The notes under the pieces are model-generated. The model did no database searches and had not been told where the DNA came from. It worked only from the letters and a program-made list of their open reading frames with translations. Source: Nemania diffusa (lineage: Eukaryota; Ascomycota; Sordariomycetes; Xylariales; Xylariaceae). Taken from it: DNA of 64,000 bases. A program made the translations under genes and the position numbers. The DNA is taken from positions 930,001-994,000 of the forward strand of contig JBBPUQ010000005.1 of assembly GCA_038501195.1 (NCBI GenBank). Reading direction: 5' to 3'. Positions 11,313-22,097 of the stretch are shown one piece after another. Each line of letters starts with the position of its first letter. The first letter of the stretch is position 1.

Positions 11313-12684
11313 CTATCGAGGTCCTAGTTTTTCTAGGATTCTCGGCCCTTGTTCTGCCCACTCCTCCTTCGTGATCCACATACTTTCCTTATCTGCCATG
11401 ATGTTGGCGAGCACGGCGCCGCCTAAGAAGACCATGTGCCTCCGGCGCGGCGGGTCCTCTATCCTAACCTTGAACTTGTTCAGTCGTTCCGGGTTGCCTC
11501 CGAGGACACGCGTAAGCCACAGCTGCTTCAGCTCTTTTTCGAGCCGCGATGGTAGACCTGGGTACATGCTACTGCCACCCGAAAGCACTATCGCCTTAAA
11601 CAGAGAGGAGCGTACGTCCACGTCGGCGGCCTGGATGGTGTTGAAAAGGAACTCGGCGATGCCTGGCTGTTCGCAGTCGACCAGGTGAGGCTGGAAAAGA
11701 CACTCGGGGGCCTCAAATCGTTCGCTTCCTACTCGGATTACACGGCCATCAGGAAGCGTGTAGCTCTCTACCAGCACCGTGGTTTCCTCACTTAGGCGCT
11801 TGTCCAGTTCTAGGTCGTACGACACGTAGCAGAGTTTCTCCTTGATCTGTCGAACGGTTTCGAAATCGGCAGTTCGATTGAGGGCATAGCCTCTCCGTAA
11901 AAGAAGCGCGATGAGGTTGCGAGTGACGTCGCGACCAGCAACATCCAATCTCCGGGTCAGGTGGTTAAGGACGACAGATTCGTAAACGGGGACGATATGT
12001 GTGACACCATCACCAGAGTCGACTACCACACCAGAGCTTAGACCTAGACAGAGACGGCGTCTAGTTAGTAATTGTAATACTAGTTTATTGAGTGGCTCGG
12101 CCACAGATGCACACACCTTGCGCATATAGAGCTAACACGGCCTGGATAGCGACGTATACACCGCCAAACTCGTAGCGCTCGAACATGACCTCGCACATTT
12201 GCTCTCGGTTCTTCAGAGGGTTCATAGGGGGTTCGGTGAGGAGGATCTTGCGGCCACGGGGGTCGATCTGCATCTTCTCGAAAAAGGTGAAGTCCCATAA
12301 ATGCTGCATGTCGTCCCACCTCTTGACGATGCCGTTCTCCATAGGATAGGATATCTGGAGCATGGTACGGGCGGCGGCAGCCTCGTCGCCGCACATGATG
12401 TCCTTTATGGCGACGTCATTTTCGCCCCCTTTCTCTTCGGCTCGCAGGATCGGTCGGCCAACGATGGACGGGAATTGGTGCTCGGGGAAATTCTGGGCGG
12501 CGTATCCGACCTTTAAGAAGCCGGTGCCTCCATCGAGAACTGGACGATGCTCATGTTAGAAACCGATGTAGAGGAATAGCATACAAGTATGCAGGTTTCA
12601 GAGAATGCGCGTATGAAGACACCCAAACACCGAAGCGCCGAGGAGAGAGATAGTCGACTACCCACCGATAGGAGGAGCTGCCAT
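11313..12684 (-). CDS. arp2: Actin-related protein 2 (Arp2/3 complex)
   Basis: Three exons (12666-12684, 12117-12539, 11313-12043) join in frame to 390 residues, the normal ARP2 length. The first exon is only 19 bp (MAAPPI plus one base) and is followed by a 126-bp intron. The actin-type nucleotide-binding signatures are present: [14 protein letters not shown] near the N terminus, [17 protein letters not shown] in the middle, and [20 protein letters not shown] near residue 300. The C terminus ([17 protein letters not shown], then ITKEEW and LEKLGPR) is diagnostic for ARP2 rather than actin or ARP3. Its role is as a subunit of the seven-protein Arp2/3 complex that nucleates branched actin at endocytic patches and the hyphal apex. 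The upstream region faces the racemase-like gene, so the two genes share a promoter region of about 0.6 kb. Confidence 0.96.
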
Positions 12685-13294
12685 GGCTTCTTCTCTCTCG
12701 GGCGTATTGCCAGAGCGCTAAGACTACCACGGCTCGCCCGAGAGGATTAAACGAGTTGAGAGTTGAGTCGCCAAGAGTGTCTCCAGAAGACGGCGTGAGG
12801 AAGATAGCTAGGCTGGCTTTGGGCACGAAGCTTCTTGACAATGGTTGCGACAGCGGGGAGACGGGAGACAGGACAAGTGACGAGGAGGCAGGTGTCGTCA
12901 GACACCGCAAGGTACCTACACTAGTTGACGTTGTGGCTGGGTACGTGGCTATGCCTCCACTAGGTATGCTGTATTACAGTACAGTATAAAATATATAGTA
13001 TACACAGTACTGCTTAACGCAGTACATAGGTGGATCACATAGGACTTGTTTACAGTGCGAGGTATGTAGTATAGGGGTCCTTAGCACCCCGCATTAGAGA
13101 AGTATACTACACCACGTAACCCCACCACCCCTCAGATATAATAGTCTACGTAGTGTATACTGACTTATATGTGAGTCTCTAATTGTAAGTATATTAAACT
13201 AGGTAGGTTAGAAAACCTGCCTTTGACACAGTCGGGGGGATCAACTTCTGAAATGGTAACTCGAAATATAAGCAGTCCCCAGCTCATACCAACC
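12685..13294. other. Divergent promoter region, ARP2 and racemase-like gene
   Basis: 610 bp between two start codons. It contains an AT-rich core with alternating GTACAGTATAAAATATATAG-type sequence near 12978-13000, the best TATA candidate for either gene. No ORF of interest. Confidence 0.5.
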
Positions 13295-14357
13295 ATGTCT
13301 ACTACCACGCTTGTGAGGGGACGGAGCACCAGGATCCTGCTCATGAACCCCAACTCATCCTCAGCCATGACGGATGCGATGAAGAAAGTCATCGACGACA
13401 GTAAGTGGGCCTGAAGAAAGAGAGAGAGATAGCGGGTGGTGCATCTCCTTTGCTTATAGTTAGTCATTGGGATAAAGCATGGCTTACTTGCTTGCCTTAG
13501 AGTATTATATGATGAAGGACATGCAAGTCTCTTAGTGAAATTTTACCTAATAAGAAACGATACTAACTCTAAATTCCATAGTTGACCTCCCCGCCGTACG
13601 TAAATCTTCCTATCTTATCCCCAGAAGGATATACTGTATCCCCCCATTTACAGCTTACTTATTTATAACTTCCCTTATATGCATCTAGTCCACAGAAGTG
13701 CACACATACACGGCCCCATCAGACGCTCCAGCCAGCATCGACAACAACGATGACATGACAGCGAGCACCAAGGCCGTGCTCCGCGACTTCTACAACAACG
13801 GCCCCCACAAGATCGACGGCATCGTCGTGGCCTGCTTCAGCCTGCACTCGCTGGTAGGGGAACTCCCCCGGGAATGGCCGAACACCGCCATCACCGGCAT
13901 CCTCGAGGCCAGCGTGGCCGCCGCCATCCCACTGCTCGGGCGCGGGCAGAAGTGGGGCATCGTGACCACGGGCGCGTACTGGGAGGAGCACCTGGCGATC
14001 GCCGTGCGCTCGGTCCTGGGCGCGGGCCCGCGAGACGCCAACACTAAGTTCGCCGGCGTGCGGTCGACCGGGCTGAACGCGTCCGACTTCCACCACGGCG
14101 TGGACCCGGCTGTCATCAGGGAGAAGCTCAAGGCGGCGACAAAGAGCTTGCTGGATGTCGGGAACGTCGCCGTCATCGTCATGGGCTGCGCGGGGATGGT
14201 GGGCTTGGAGGATATTATACGCGAGGCTGCGTGTGAAAAGCGCGGAGAAGAATTTGCGTACTCGACTCTTCACGTTATTGATGGGGTCAGGGCTGGAATC
14301 ATGCAAGTAGATCAGATGATTAAAAACCGGCGGCTGCGTCCCGGGTGGAAATGGTGA
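13295..14357 (+). CDS. Hydantoin racemase / Asp-Glu racemase-like protein (DCG1 type)
   Basis: Three exons (13295-13400, 13582-13599, 13696-14357) give 261 residues. The middle exon is only 18 bp; it supplies the IDLPAV segment and keeps the frame, and a TACTAAC branch point stands just before it. The ATG at 13295 is preferred over the in-frame upstream 13223 because it has a better context (CCAACCATGT) and puts RILLMNPNSS, the family's usual beginning, near the N terminus. Two cysteines typical of the racemase fold are present: Cys88 in VVACFSLHS and Cys206 in VMGCAGM. The enzyme probably racemises a hydantoin, allantoin-like or amino-acid substrate in the cytosol; the exact substrate is not visible. 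It converges with the transporter gene, with only 62 bp between the stop codons. Confidence 0.88.
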
Positions 14358-14419
14358 AATTCATACACTAAGCCCTAATTGTATATACACATTGAATCAT
14401 CTTTGAATGGAGAAGCTTC

Positions 14420-16069
14420 TTAATCTAGGCGTCGCGTTCTGCCCCAGACCTCATCCGCATCCTTCTTCCCGTTGGTTTCTGGCACGCGCCACAGGACAAA
14501 CAAGCCACAGAGAACAGCTAGACCCGTGAAGATAAAGTAGACCCAGCCGGCACCGCCAAATCGTTCATTTAAGGCGAGGTTAATAATCGGGAAGAATTGA
14601 GCCACCAAGAAAGTGGCAAGGTAGTTGGCTCCTAGACAACAGGACTGCACGGCACCTACCGCTTCGGGACCTACCATCTCAGAGGCGAGAATGAAAGGGA
14701 CGGGCCCTAGACCGACGGCAAAAAATGCTACAAAGAACAGTACGGCAACGGCGGAGAGGATTTTGGCTTCGAAAACTATCGACAGGGCCAGAGCCAGTGC
14801 GCTCGTTCCTTGACCGAAGATGGATAGAAGCAGACAGGTCTTTCTCCCAAGTTTGTCTGGCAATGGCGAACACGCAATAGTCGTGATCAGGTTAATAGCG
14901 GAAATAATGATTGTCAACACGGCTGAATTTATGGGTAGAAGATCCTTGAGCAGAGACACCGAGTACATGATAATAGAGTTGATGCCGCATAGTTGCTGAG
15001 CGCACATGACCCCAATCGCTGCCACGAGAGCCGGACGATATTGCACATCTTTGACAACATCAAAGAAGCCAATGTGAGAATTGGACTTGCTGCTCGAGAC
15101 GGAGGCCCTTCTAGGGCTCGACTCAACTAGCGTGGTAGACGAGCCATCAAGAAGTGCCTCTTCTTCGGGTGACGTGACGCCTGAGTTCCAGAACGCAGTC
15201 TCCTCTTCAATGTCGTAGTGCTTACCACGAATCCGCTGTAGGGTACGTTTAGCTTGGGAAACATTCTTGTTCGTGGCCAACCATGCCGGACTCTCGGGTA
15301 CGACTAGGAGGCCTGTAAGCTGAAGGGTGGCAATAACGATGCCGACACCAAAGATCCATCTCCAAGTAGACTCGGCGCTCAAGAAGTACCCCAGTGTCTG
15401 TGTTCCCAGTATGCCAACATTGATGCTGACTTGGGTCATAGCACCAAAAGTCCCCCGCTCGCGAGGTGGTGCGACCTCACTGATGTAGATAGGGACGATG
15501 ACAGTGGCTGCCCCGGCACCCACTCCAGAGAGTATCCTTCCAATAGACATGATGGTAATAGAGGCTCCTAGAGTCAGGAGGACAGACCCGGTGATGAAGA
15601 AAAGGCCGGTCAAACGCATGGCGAAGAGCCGTCCTCGAGCGGAGGAGATGGGACCGCCCGCAAGTGCGCCGACCAAACCACCTATGGTGAACATGCTCGA
15701 AACGACAGCGAATTGAACATCGTCCATCGGGATGCAGCCAGGCAAGGCTGTGGTGGTGGTGGTGGTGGCGGCGCGGCTCGAGCTCGATGGCGAGGACCAG
15801 GCGGAGAAGGCGGCGGAAAGCCTCGATGAGATAGTCGACTTCGGGACGCGGCAGGAGATGACATCTTGTGGTGCGTTGAGCTCAGCCTAATTGGAACCAT
15901 AGAAAATGGTGTCAGTTATCTACCTAGGACATGGCCAGTCCTTGAAGGAGGGAAGAGAGCTTACGAGATGATATCCAAACTGGAGCGGGCCGAGAGTGCT
16001 GATGGTGACGAGTAGGAGGAGATACGGAGAGACATCCCTCATGTACTGCCGTAGCGTCGTGGTGGCCAT
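14420..16069 (-). CDS. MFS sugar transporter, vacuolar YBR241C/Vps73-like type
   Basis: Two exons (15965-16069 and 14420-15886) with a 78-bp intron give 523 residues. The N terminus (SPYLLLLVTISTLGPLQFGY, then HLAELNAPQ across the splice site) is characteristic of this fungal subgroup. Sugar-porter marks include GRILSGVGAGAATVIVPIYI, EVAPPRERGTFGAM, VPESPAWL, the central QQLCGIN, and PDKLGRK. About twelve membrane helices can be placed. A Ser/Thr-rich luminal insert of about 40 residues with a Thr6 tract (an ACC repeat, 15755-15773) lies between the first two helices. The likely role is proton-coupled hexose movement across the vacuolar or plasma membrane; the location is inferred from yeast relatives only. 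Confidence 0.9.
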
Positions 16070-17069
16070 GATGGATATGCCGTAGCAGTACGTAGTACCT
16101 TGAACCTATGGGTGCATGAGGTCGATATATCTTATAGAAGTAAATAGCTATCTAGGTAGCGATGGTAAACAATACCTATGAGGTGGATGATGTAAGGTGC
16201 GCTAGATAGGACAGCTAATGATCTACCAGGTAGGTGTAATACCCCACTTGACAGATTGCGCTAATACGATATGGGAATAGTTTACCGTACCCCAGATTAC
16301 ATATTACGACAGCTAGTACGAGACAATATATCACTGCAGAAAATATTCTATGACCGTAATTCCTTCTAAATTTCTATTTGAACTAGGCAACCAGGCCCTA
16401 TCCCATACTCCGCGGATTGCAATTGGCTATTAGAGATACTATTATGATGACTTTTGCAATAATTATACACATATAAGTCAATACCATCCCCCCTGTGTTT
16501 AAGCGACCATACTACCTAGAAATATGTGCATGTGTGCGCTATGCCTCTTCATATCTGTACAAAATCTAAGACAATCGTGCTTTAAATAGAAAGTACCTAA
16601 AATACTCTCCTAAACTACCTACATATGTAATTATATACTCAAGAGATAGCTCATCTTTAATTTCACGATCAATAGCCAAGGCACATAAAGACATACGTCA
16701 TATGAAGTGGAGGACATTATAGAGATCTATTAGTATGTTTTCGGGTTGTATGCTAGACACACCATAACTTCACAATCTTAATGCCTAGAGGTGCAGATCT
16801 AAGAATTCTATATTTCAGATAAAAAGGCTAGCAACATACACCACTGCAGCATCTTGAGTCTCATTCTCGCAAAATCTAGACGAGAATGAAAGTAGAATCC
16901 GAGTCTAGCATGAGAAGCATATAATCTAGCTCATTGACAAGTTCTTCCAACCCTACCATCACTCAGTCCAAGTTTCTTGCATACTAGCTAAAGAAGTGTT
17001 TAGGAATGTAACTCGAACTAAGGTCGGCATCAAGACCGACTCTCCAATATAGATATGATTAGCATTAAG
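16070..17069. other. AT-rich intergenic DNA
   Basis: About 1 kb upstream of the transporter. It is rich in TA steps and short ACCTA repeats. No gene or RNA recognised. Confidence 0.5.
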
Positions 17070-18345
17070 AAGGAATTTGAAATTCATTCGTATCGCGTTA
17101 CATGCGTACTGTACCGGTGATTTTTGCAGCGGTTCAAAAAGATGCCTCCGCTTTTGTAAGACGGCTATGGTTTGCTATGAAATTTCGTCTTTCAACTCAT
17201 CGGTACCAAATCGATGGTCGTCATCAATGGCAACAGCCCAGTCTCTCAAGGCTCTTGCCACCACGGACACTCCAAGACTTAGTTGATAATGAGTCTGGAT
17301 ATTGGATCCAGCTTTATCATTCCAGATATACCTAATGGAGTTTCACCGAGCTGCTCCCCCAACGCCTCGAAACGTAGTTTATTTAGGTTCGCTGTGAACC
17401 ATATACTCAGCCATTTCTGACGTTTTCTTTAGAGTACTGTGTTCGTAATTATCGACCTGCTGAAGGAGTCCCTCGTTCGTAGGCCTAAAGTGTCGGGTTA
17501 AAATGGCTTCGCGTGGTGTTATACTAAGCGCCGCCAATGTCACCAGCACCTCCTTATCATCAGGCGAGAGCAGAAGGTCTCCCACCCCTGAGAACATATA
17601 TATATACTGCAAACGAAGTTCAGTATGAACTCTTGAAATCGAACATGGTCTACTTAACACTAGCCCATAGGAGATATGTCGGACTTTTTTGTTATACCGC
17701 TTCCAGTCTGTCCTTCTGGGTTTCGCCACATGAAATTTCCTAGTGCAATCCCTGTCTGAAATGGCATAACTCTCGCCTTATAAGTGACACCAAAGTCACC
17801 CAGGGCCGCATCGGTGACTGTCTTCTTGCCTTCTTCATCGCAGGTTCAATTGACGAAAATGTTGTCGGGCTAAACATCTACCAAGAACTCAAATAGCTAG
17901 AGAGGAGCCGTGACGCGCGTGGGCATACCGAGACGAAGCCGGCCTTTGACGTAGATTCCTGGATTGCCGCGCCTACGTGCCGCAGGACCAACTCAGTCCC
18001 CGGGTTGAAACCAACAGCCATCCGAAACTAGAAAACTCGTCCGCGAGACACAGGGAAAGCTCAAAGATAGACTTCGCCTCCTGCTTAAATACGACATACT
18101 CATTTCCGCATCTGAGATATTAGAAATGATGAAGTGGGATGAGAATAAAGAGTTTGAGCCATACATAGCTTTGAAGATAGTAAAAATACCCGTACTAGAT
18201 TTGTGAAGCACTTCGCCTCGGACATGCCAGTGACTGGATACGCCAAATACGGTGCATACCGTTCTGATGTTTGCGCTGCAGGTGTAGGGAACCCCACGGA
18301 CGGTTCGGGCAAGATGTTTAAACATCGAGACAGAAATGACTTCAA
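17070..18345 (-). pseudogene. Decayed protein-kinase-like gene
   Basis: Translated on the minus strand, several blocks align in order with a fungal protein kinase fold but are interrupted by stops. Near 17870-17720 the text reads PDNIFVN, stop, TCDEEGKK, then DAALGDFGVTYKAR, which corresponds to the catalytic loop Asn and the DFG motif. Around 17640-17380 it reads DLLLSPDDKEVLVTLAALSI, ILTRHFRPTNEGLLQQVDN and SEMAEYMV. Around 17375-17080 it reads LRFEALGEQLGE, GMIKLDP, then VLECPWW between stops. Changes such as Trp (TGG) to TGA and Gln to TAG fit C-to-T mutation. 17993-18345 contributes an N-terminal part with KSSTGIFTIFKAMYGSN. Frame shifts and stops exclude function. It resembles uncharacterised fungal kinases often found in accessory regions. 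Confidence 0.6.
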
Positions 18346-19868
18346 TGAGCTGACTGGATTGAAAGAGAAAAAAAGCTGACCCTATCTCCCTAGTAAAGGA
18401 TTGAAGTGAAAATAGACAGCTCGATTCCTGCAGGTTCTACAATATTTCTACTGTCGACTATTATTCAAGACATTAAGAAGAAGCAAGGGGATAGAGCGAT
18501 TTAAAAAGTGAGCTAAAAAGCAATGTCGTGGCCGCGGTATTTCGGCAACAAGCAGACGGATTGGGTTTAAACTTCACGTCTTGCTAGAATACCGTAACAC
18601 CATCTTATTTTGACACGCCTTTCGACAACTTTAATATTTTCGATAATAAGTTGAGGATAAATGCGCCCGTACATAAACAAACCAAATAAGATATAGATAA
18701 TATCTACAAAACATCGCATAAATAAGCCTTTGCTTATAGAATGAAAGAAATCATATGCTTCAGTCTACCCAGAAATTCCGGTATAACCTTGGGCTTGAAA
18801 AAGGTGAGATGTTGTTTATAATCGTAAAAATGAATTCATACTGGAACGGGTAGGTAGTCATCAAGACAGAGCCGCACAGCTAGGGTTTGACAATCTCAGT
18901 TGCCGTATCTCAGCTGACGCTAATACATAGTAGGAAATTTCTAGAAGAGAATATACGGGGCAATTTTTATTTTCAATTCTTTTTATTATTATTAAACGGT
19001 CCAAGTCCGATCATAGACACTCTTCCGGCCGCTAAATACGCCGTCTTTCAAACCGTCTAGGTTAAGGGGGGCGAAGATCAGCTTACGACTAAGATAAAAC
19101 ATATTGATAACCACCTAACGTATGGAGATCTTTCCTCGCTCTATCTATCTACGCCTCGTTCGTACAACTTACGCCAGCCTTGACACCTGATATCTCTCTT
19201 TTGTGCCTATTCACCTCGGCAGATACCTATTCTGTGGTATTTACGCATATGTACTCTGTAGACAGGGGAGTCAACTATTGCATCTATCTAATAGATAGTC
19301 TAGACTCTAAGCAGGTGAGATACGGCTAGGTATGCCACCGGCGTCCCCGCGTCCCACCACGTGTAGGGAAATAAAGATAAGGTAGCATCGAGCTTATCAC
19401 AGTCCTTGTGTGGTATCCCGCTAACGTCTTTTGTTGGCGTCGCCGCGACCGGGGGGGTTTATCAGTCAGTCAACCTGACCACACCACACGAGCAGATGCC
19501 TATCTATCTACGTATGTACCTACACTAGGTACAGTAGAATGCGAGGTAGGTAATACATGGCTGGCTATCTTTCGCAGCTTGTCATAGGAACTTGTTCCCT
19601 GTTTTGTAATTTCCTGCGCCAAGCAGATATAAGCTCGGTAGGTTGTCTGTCACGTTTTATGTATGTATGTGCATGCATCTGCAGATAGATGTTACTCTAG
19701 ATAAACCCGCGCGCGTCTTGAACCGTTTCTACTTACCTCATCGTCTGTCGCCAAAACCTCCGATCCGGTAGCAGATATAGTAAGTATCCTGGCCTCGCCT
19801 CGCGCATGATATAGTCATACCAGGTGTTGGATATTGAGGTCGCGTGCGCACCGAACCGAACCGAATCT
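18346..19868. other. Intergenic region upstream of the permease
   Basis: 1.5 kb without a gene. It is AT-rich to about 19000, then has CTATCTATC and ACCTAGGTA-type repeats and a CACGTG hexamer at about 19359. It probably includes the permease promoter. Confidence 0.5.
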
Positions 19869-21814
19869 ATGGCGTCGTTGGAGATCGAACGGCAGGCGTC
19901 CAACCGCGCCCCGGCCCAGGATGAAGACCGCCTGGCGCAATTCGGCTACAAGCAAGAATTGAACCGCGACTGGGTATGTTCCTTCGTGCCGGCTCTTCAC
20001 TTTTCAGTTACCTAATGGTTACATTCGTTTGCGTGTTCGCTCTGCTGACGTGATGCCTAGGGTCTATCGCACAACTTCGGCATCTCGTTTTCTATTATAG
20101 TAAGTCTGGGGTAGCAGTGAGAAGAAGGGCATGCGCCGTGCGGAGGACTGACACGGAGACCTCTAGAGCGTCATCACGGGTTTAACGACGCTGTTCAGCT
20201 ATGGGTTGAATACCGGCGGTCCGGCGGGTAAGACCACCACCACCTCCCTCCCGTCCTTGCGAACGGCCTTCCTCATGCCGCTCGGCGCGCCTAACTAACT
20301 AATTCGCTAACCGCCTGGTTTCTCCGCAGTCATGAGCATCGGCTGGATCGTCGTGTCCTTCTTCACGCTCACGGTAGCGACGGCCATGGGCGAGATCGTG
20401 TCCGCGATCCCGACGAGCGGCGGGCCCTACTTCTGGGCGGCGCTCATGGCGCCGCCGCGCTGGTCGGCGTTCGCGGCCTGGGTCACGGGCTGGTTCAACC
20501 TGCTGGGCCAGGTCGCCGTGACCACGGGCATCTCCTTCGGCCTCGCCAACCTCATCGCCACCGCCGCCCTCGTCAAGAGCCCCGACTACGTCCCCACCCC
20601 GGCCAAGACCATCGGCATCTACGCCGCCGTGCTCGTCTCCCACGGCCTCGTCAACACCTTTGGCGTGCGCGTCCTCAAGTACCTGAACAATGTCTCCATC
20701 GTCCTGCACTCGGCGGGCGTGACGGCGCTGGCGATCGCGGTCCTCGCGAAGGCGCCGAAGCACCAGCCGGCGTCGTTCGTCTTTGGCTATATCAATGACG
20801 GCACGGGCGTCGATGGGAGCCCGGGCTGGGGCGAGCGCGCCTCGCCTGCGTATCTGGCCGTATGCGGCAGTCTGCTCGCGCAATACACGTTCGTCTCCCC
20901 TCTTCCCCTCTGTGCTTCAAAACTGACCGTCCACCACCAGCCTCACCGGCTTCGACGCCTCCGCCCACCTCTCCGAAGAGACGCGCAACGCGTCCTGGTC
21001 CGCCCCCATCGGCGTCGTCTCCTCCGTCGGCTTCAGCGCCCTCTTCGGGCTCCTCGTGCTGCTGTCCTTCCTCTTCTCGATCCAGGACTTCGAGGCGACC
21101 CTCGCCTCCTCCTACGGGCAGCCGGTGCTGCAGATCCTGATCGACATCTTCGGCGAGGACGGCGCGCTCGTGCTCTTCAGCCTCGTCATCCTCTGCGTGT
21201 GGCACTGCGGCCTCTTCAGCATGACGAGCAACTCGCGCATGATGTTCGCCTTCGCGCGCGACGGCGGCATCCACCCCTTCTTCCACCACGTCGACGTGCG
21301 CTTCAAGAGCCCCGTGCGCGCCGTCTGGCTCGCCGCCACGCTCAGCTTCATCCTGGCGCTGCCCTCGCTCGGTAGTAGCGTCGCGTTTGCTGCGGCGACG
21401 AGCATTGCGACGATTGGGTTGTACATCAGCTACGGCATCCCCATCCTGCTGGGCCTCATCTGGCACCGCGAGTTCGCGGCCATGAAAGGCCCCTTCAATC
21501 TCGGCGCGCTCAGCCGCGTTGTGGCCTTCGTCGCGGTGGCTTGGATCATGGCTATTACCGTCATCTTCGTCCTGCCTACCGCCAACCCCGTCACGAGCCA
21601 GACGCTCAACTACACCGTCGTCGCCGTCGGCATTATTGCTATTGGCGCTACGAGTGCCTGGATCCTGTGGGCGAGGAAGTGGTTCACGGGCCCCGCGGCC
21701 GAGGTCACCGAGGCGCTGCGGACGGGTGTGGACCTGATGGAGCCCCGGGTTGAGGAGAATGAGAGCGAGAAGGGGGTGCGCACGACTGGGGGGACTATAG
21801 AGAGCAGCGATTAG
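19869..21814 (+). CDS. Amino-acid/GABA-type permease (APC superfamily, UGA4-like)
   Basis: Five exons (19869-19973, 20061-20099, 20167-20227, 20330-20888, 20941-21814) give 545 residues with about twelve membrane helices. Conserved blocks in order are DRLAQFGYKQELNRDW, GLSHNFGISFSII, VITGLTTLFSYGL, MSIGWIVVSFF and EIVSAIPTSGGPYFWAAL. The loop motif LTGFDASAHLSEETRNAS spans the last splice site, and SRMMFAFARDGGIHPFF follows. This set marks the fungal choline/GABA permease branch that includes yeast Uga4. The start at 19869 is the first ATG; the frame extends upstream only to a TTG. Intron 4 is 52 bp. Exons 4 and 5 are far more GC-rich than the first three, with nearly all third positions C or G, which also creates long meaningless antisense frames. 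The substrate (GABA, another amino acid, a polyamine or choline) cannot be fixed from sequence. Confidence 0.92.
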
Positions 21815-22097
21815 AAGCACATACCGCACATTGTACTACTAGGATATATCACTTGTAAATGCCGTGCGCTTAGCGCACAAGTTAGATAGGCTGAATCATT
21901 CATTATTCATCTTTATTTGAAGGGTACTGTGGAATGTTGATCTACTACCGATCCCAGTGGCTTTTTGGGTAGTGATTCGATGGTTGGAATTCACTCCCAG
22001 CCAGAGCAATTCCATTGCAAGGGGGATATCATATAATATTTAGTGTAATATAAAAAAGAGGGTTAGCATTAGTTTAGCCCGCTGCGCAACCCAACGC

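Noticed and set aside
13719..14306. A 195-codon minus-strand frame opposite the racemase-like gene
   Set aside because: Antisense shadow: the plus strand carries both racemase cysteines and the family ends.
8744..16069. A secondary-metabolite or catabolic gene cluster of MetE-like, racemase and transporter genes
   Set aside because: ARP2, a housekeeping gene, lies between them and no backbone enzyme or shared regulator is present.
20299..21829. Long minus-strand frames of 194 and 345 codons opposite the permease
   Set aside because: They are rich in Arg, Asp, Gly and His in a way expected from the complement of a high-GC3 gene, and the plus-strand frame encodes a clear permease.
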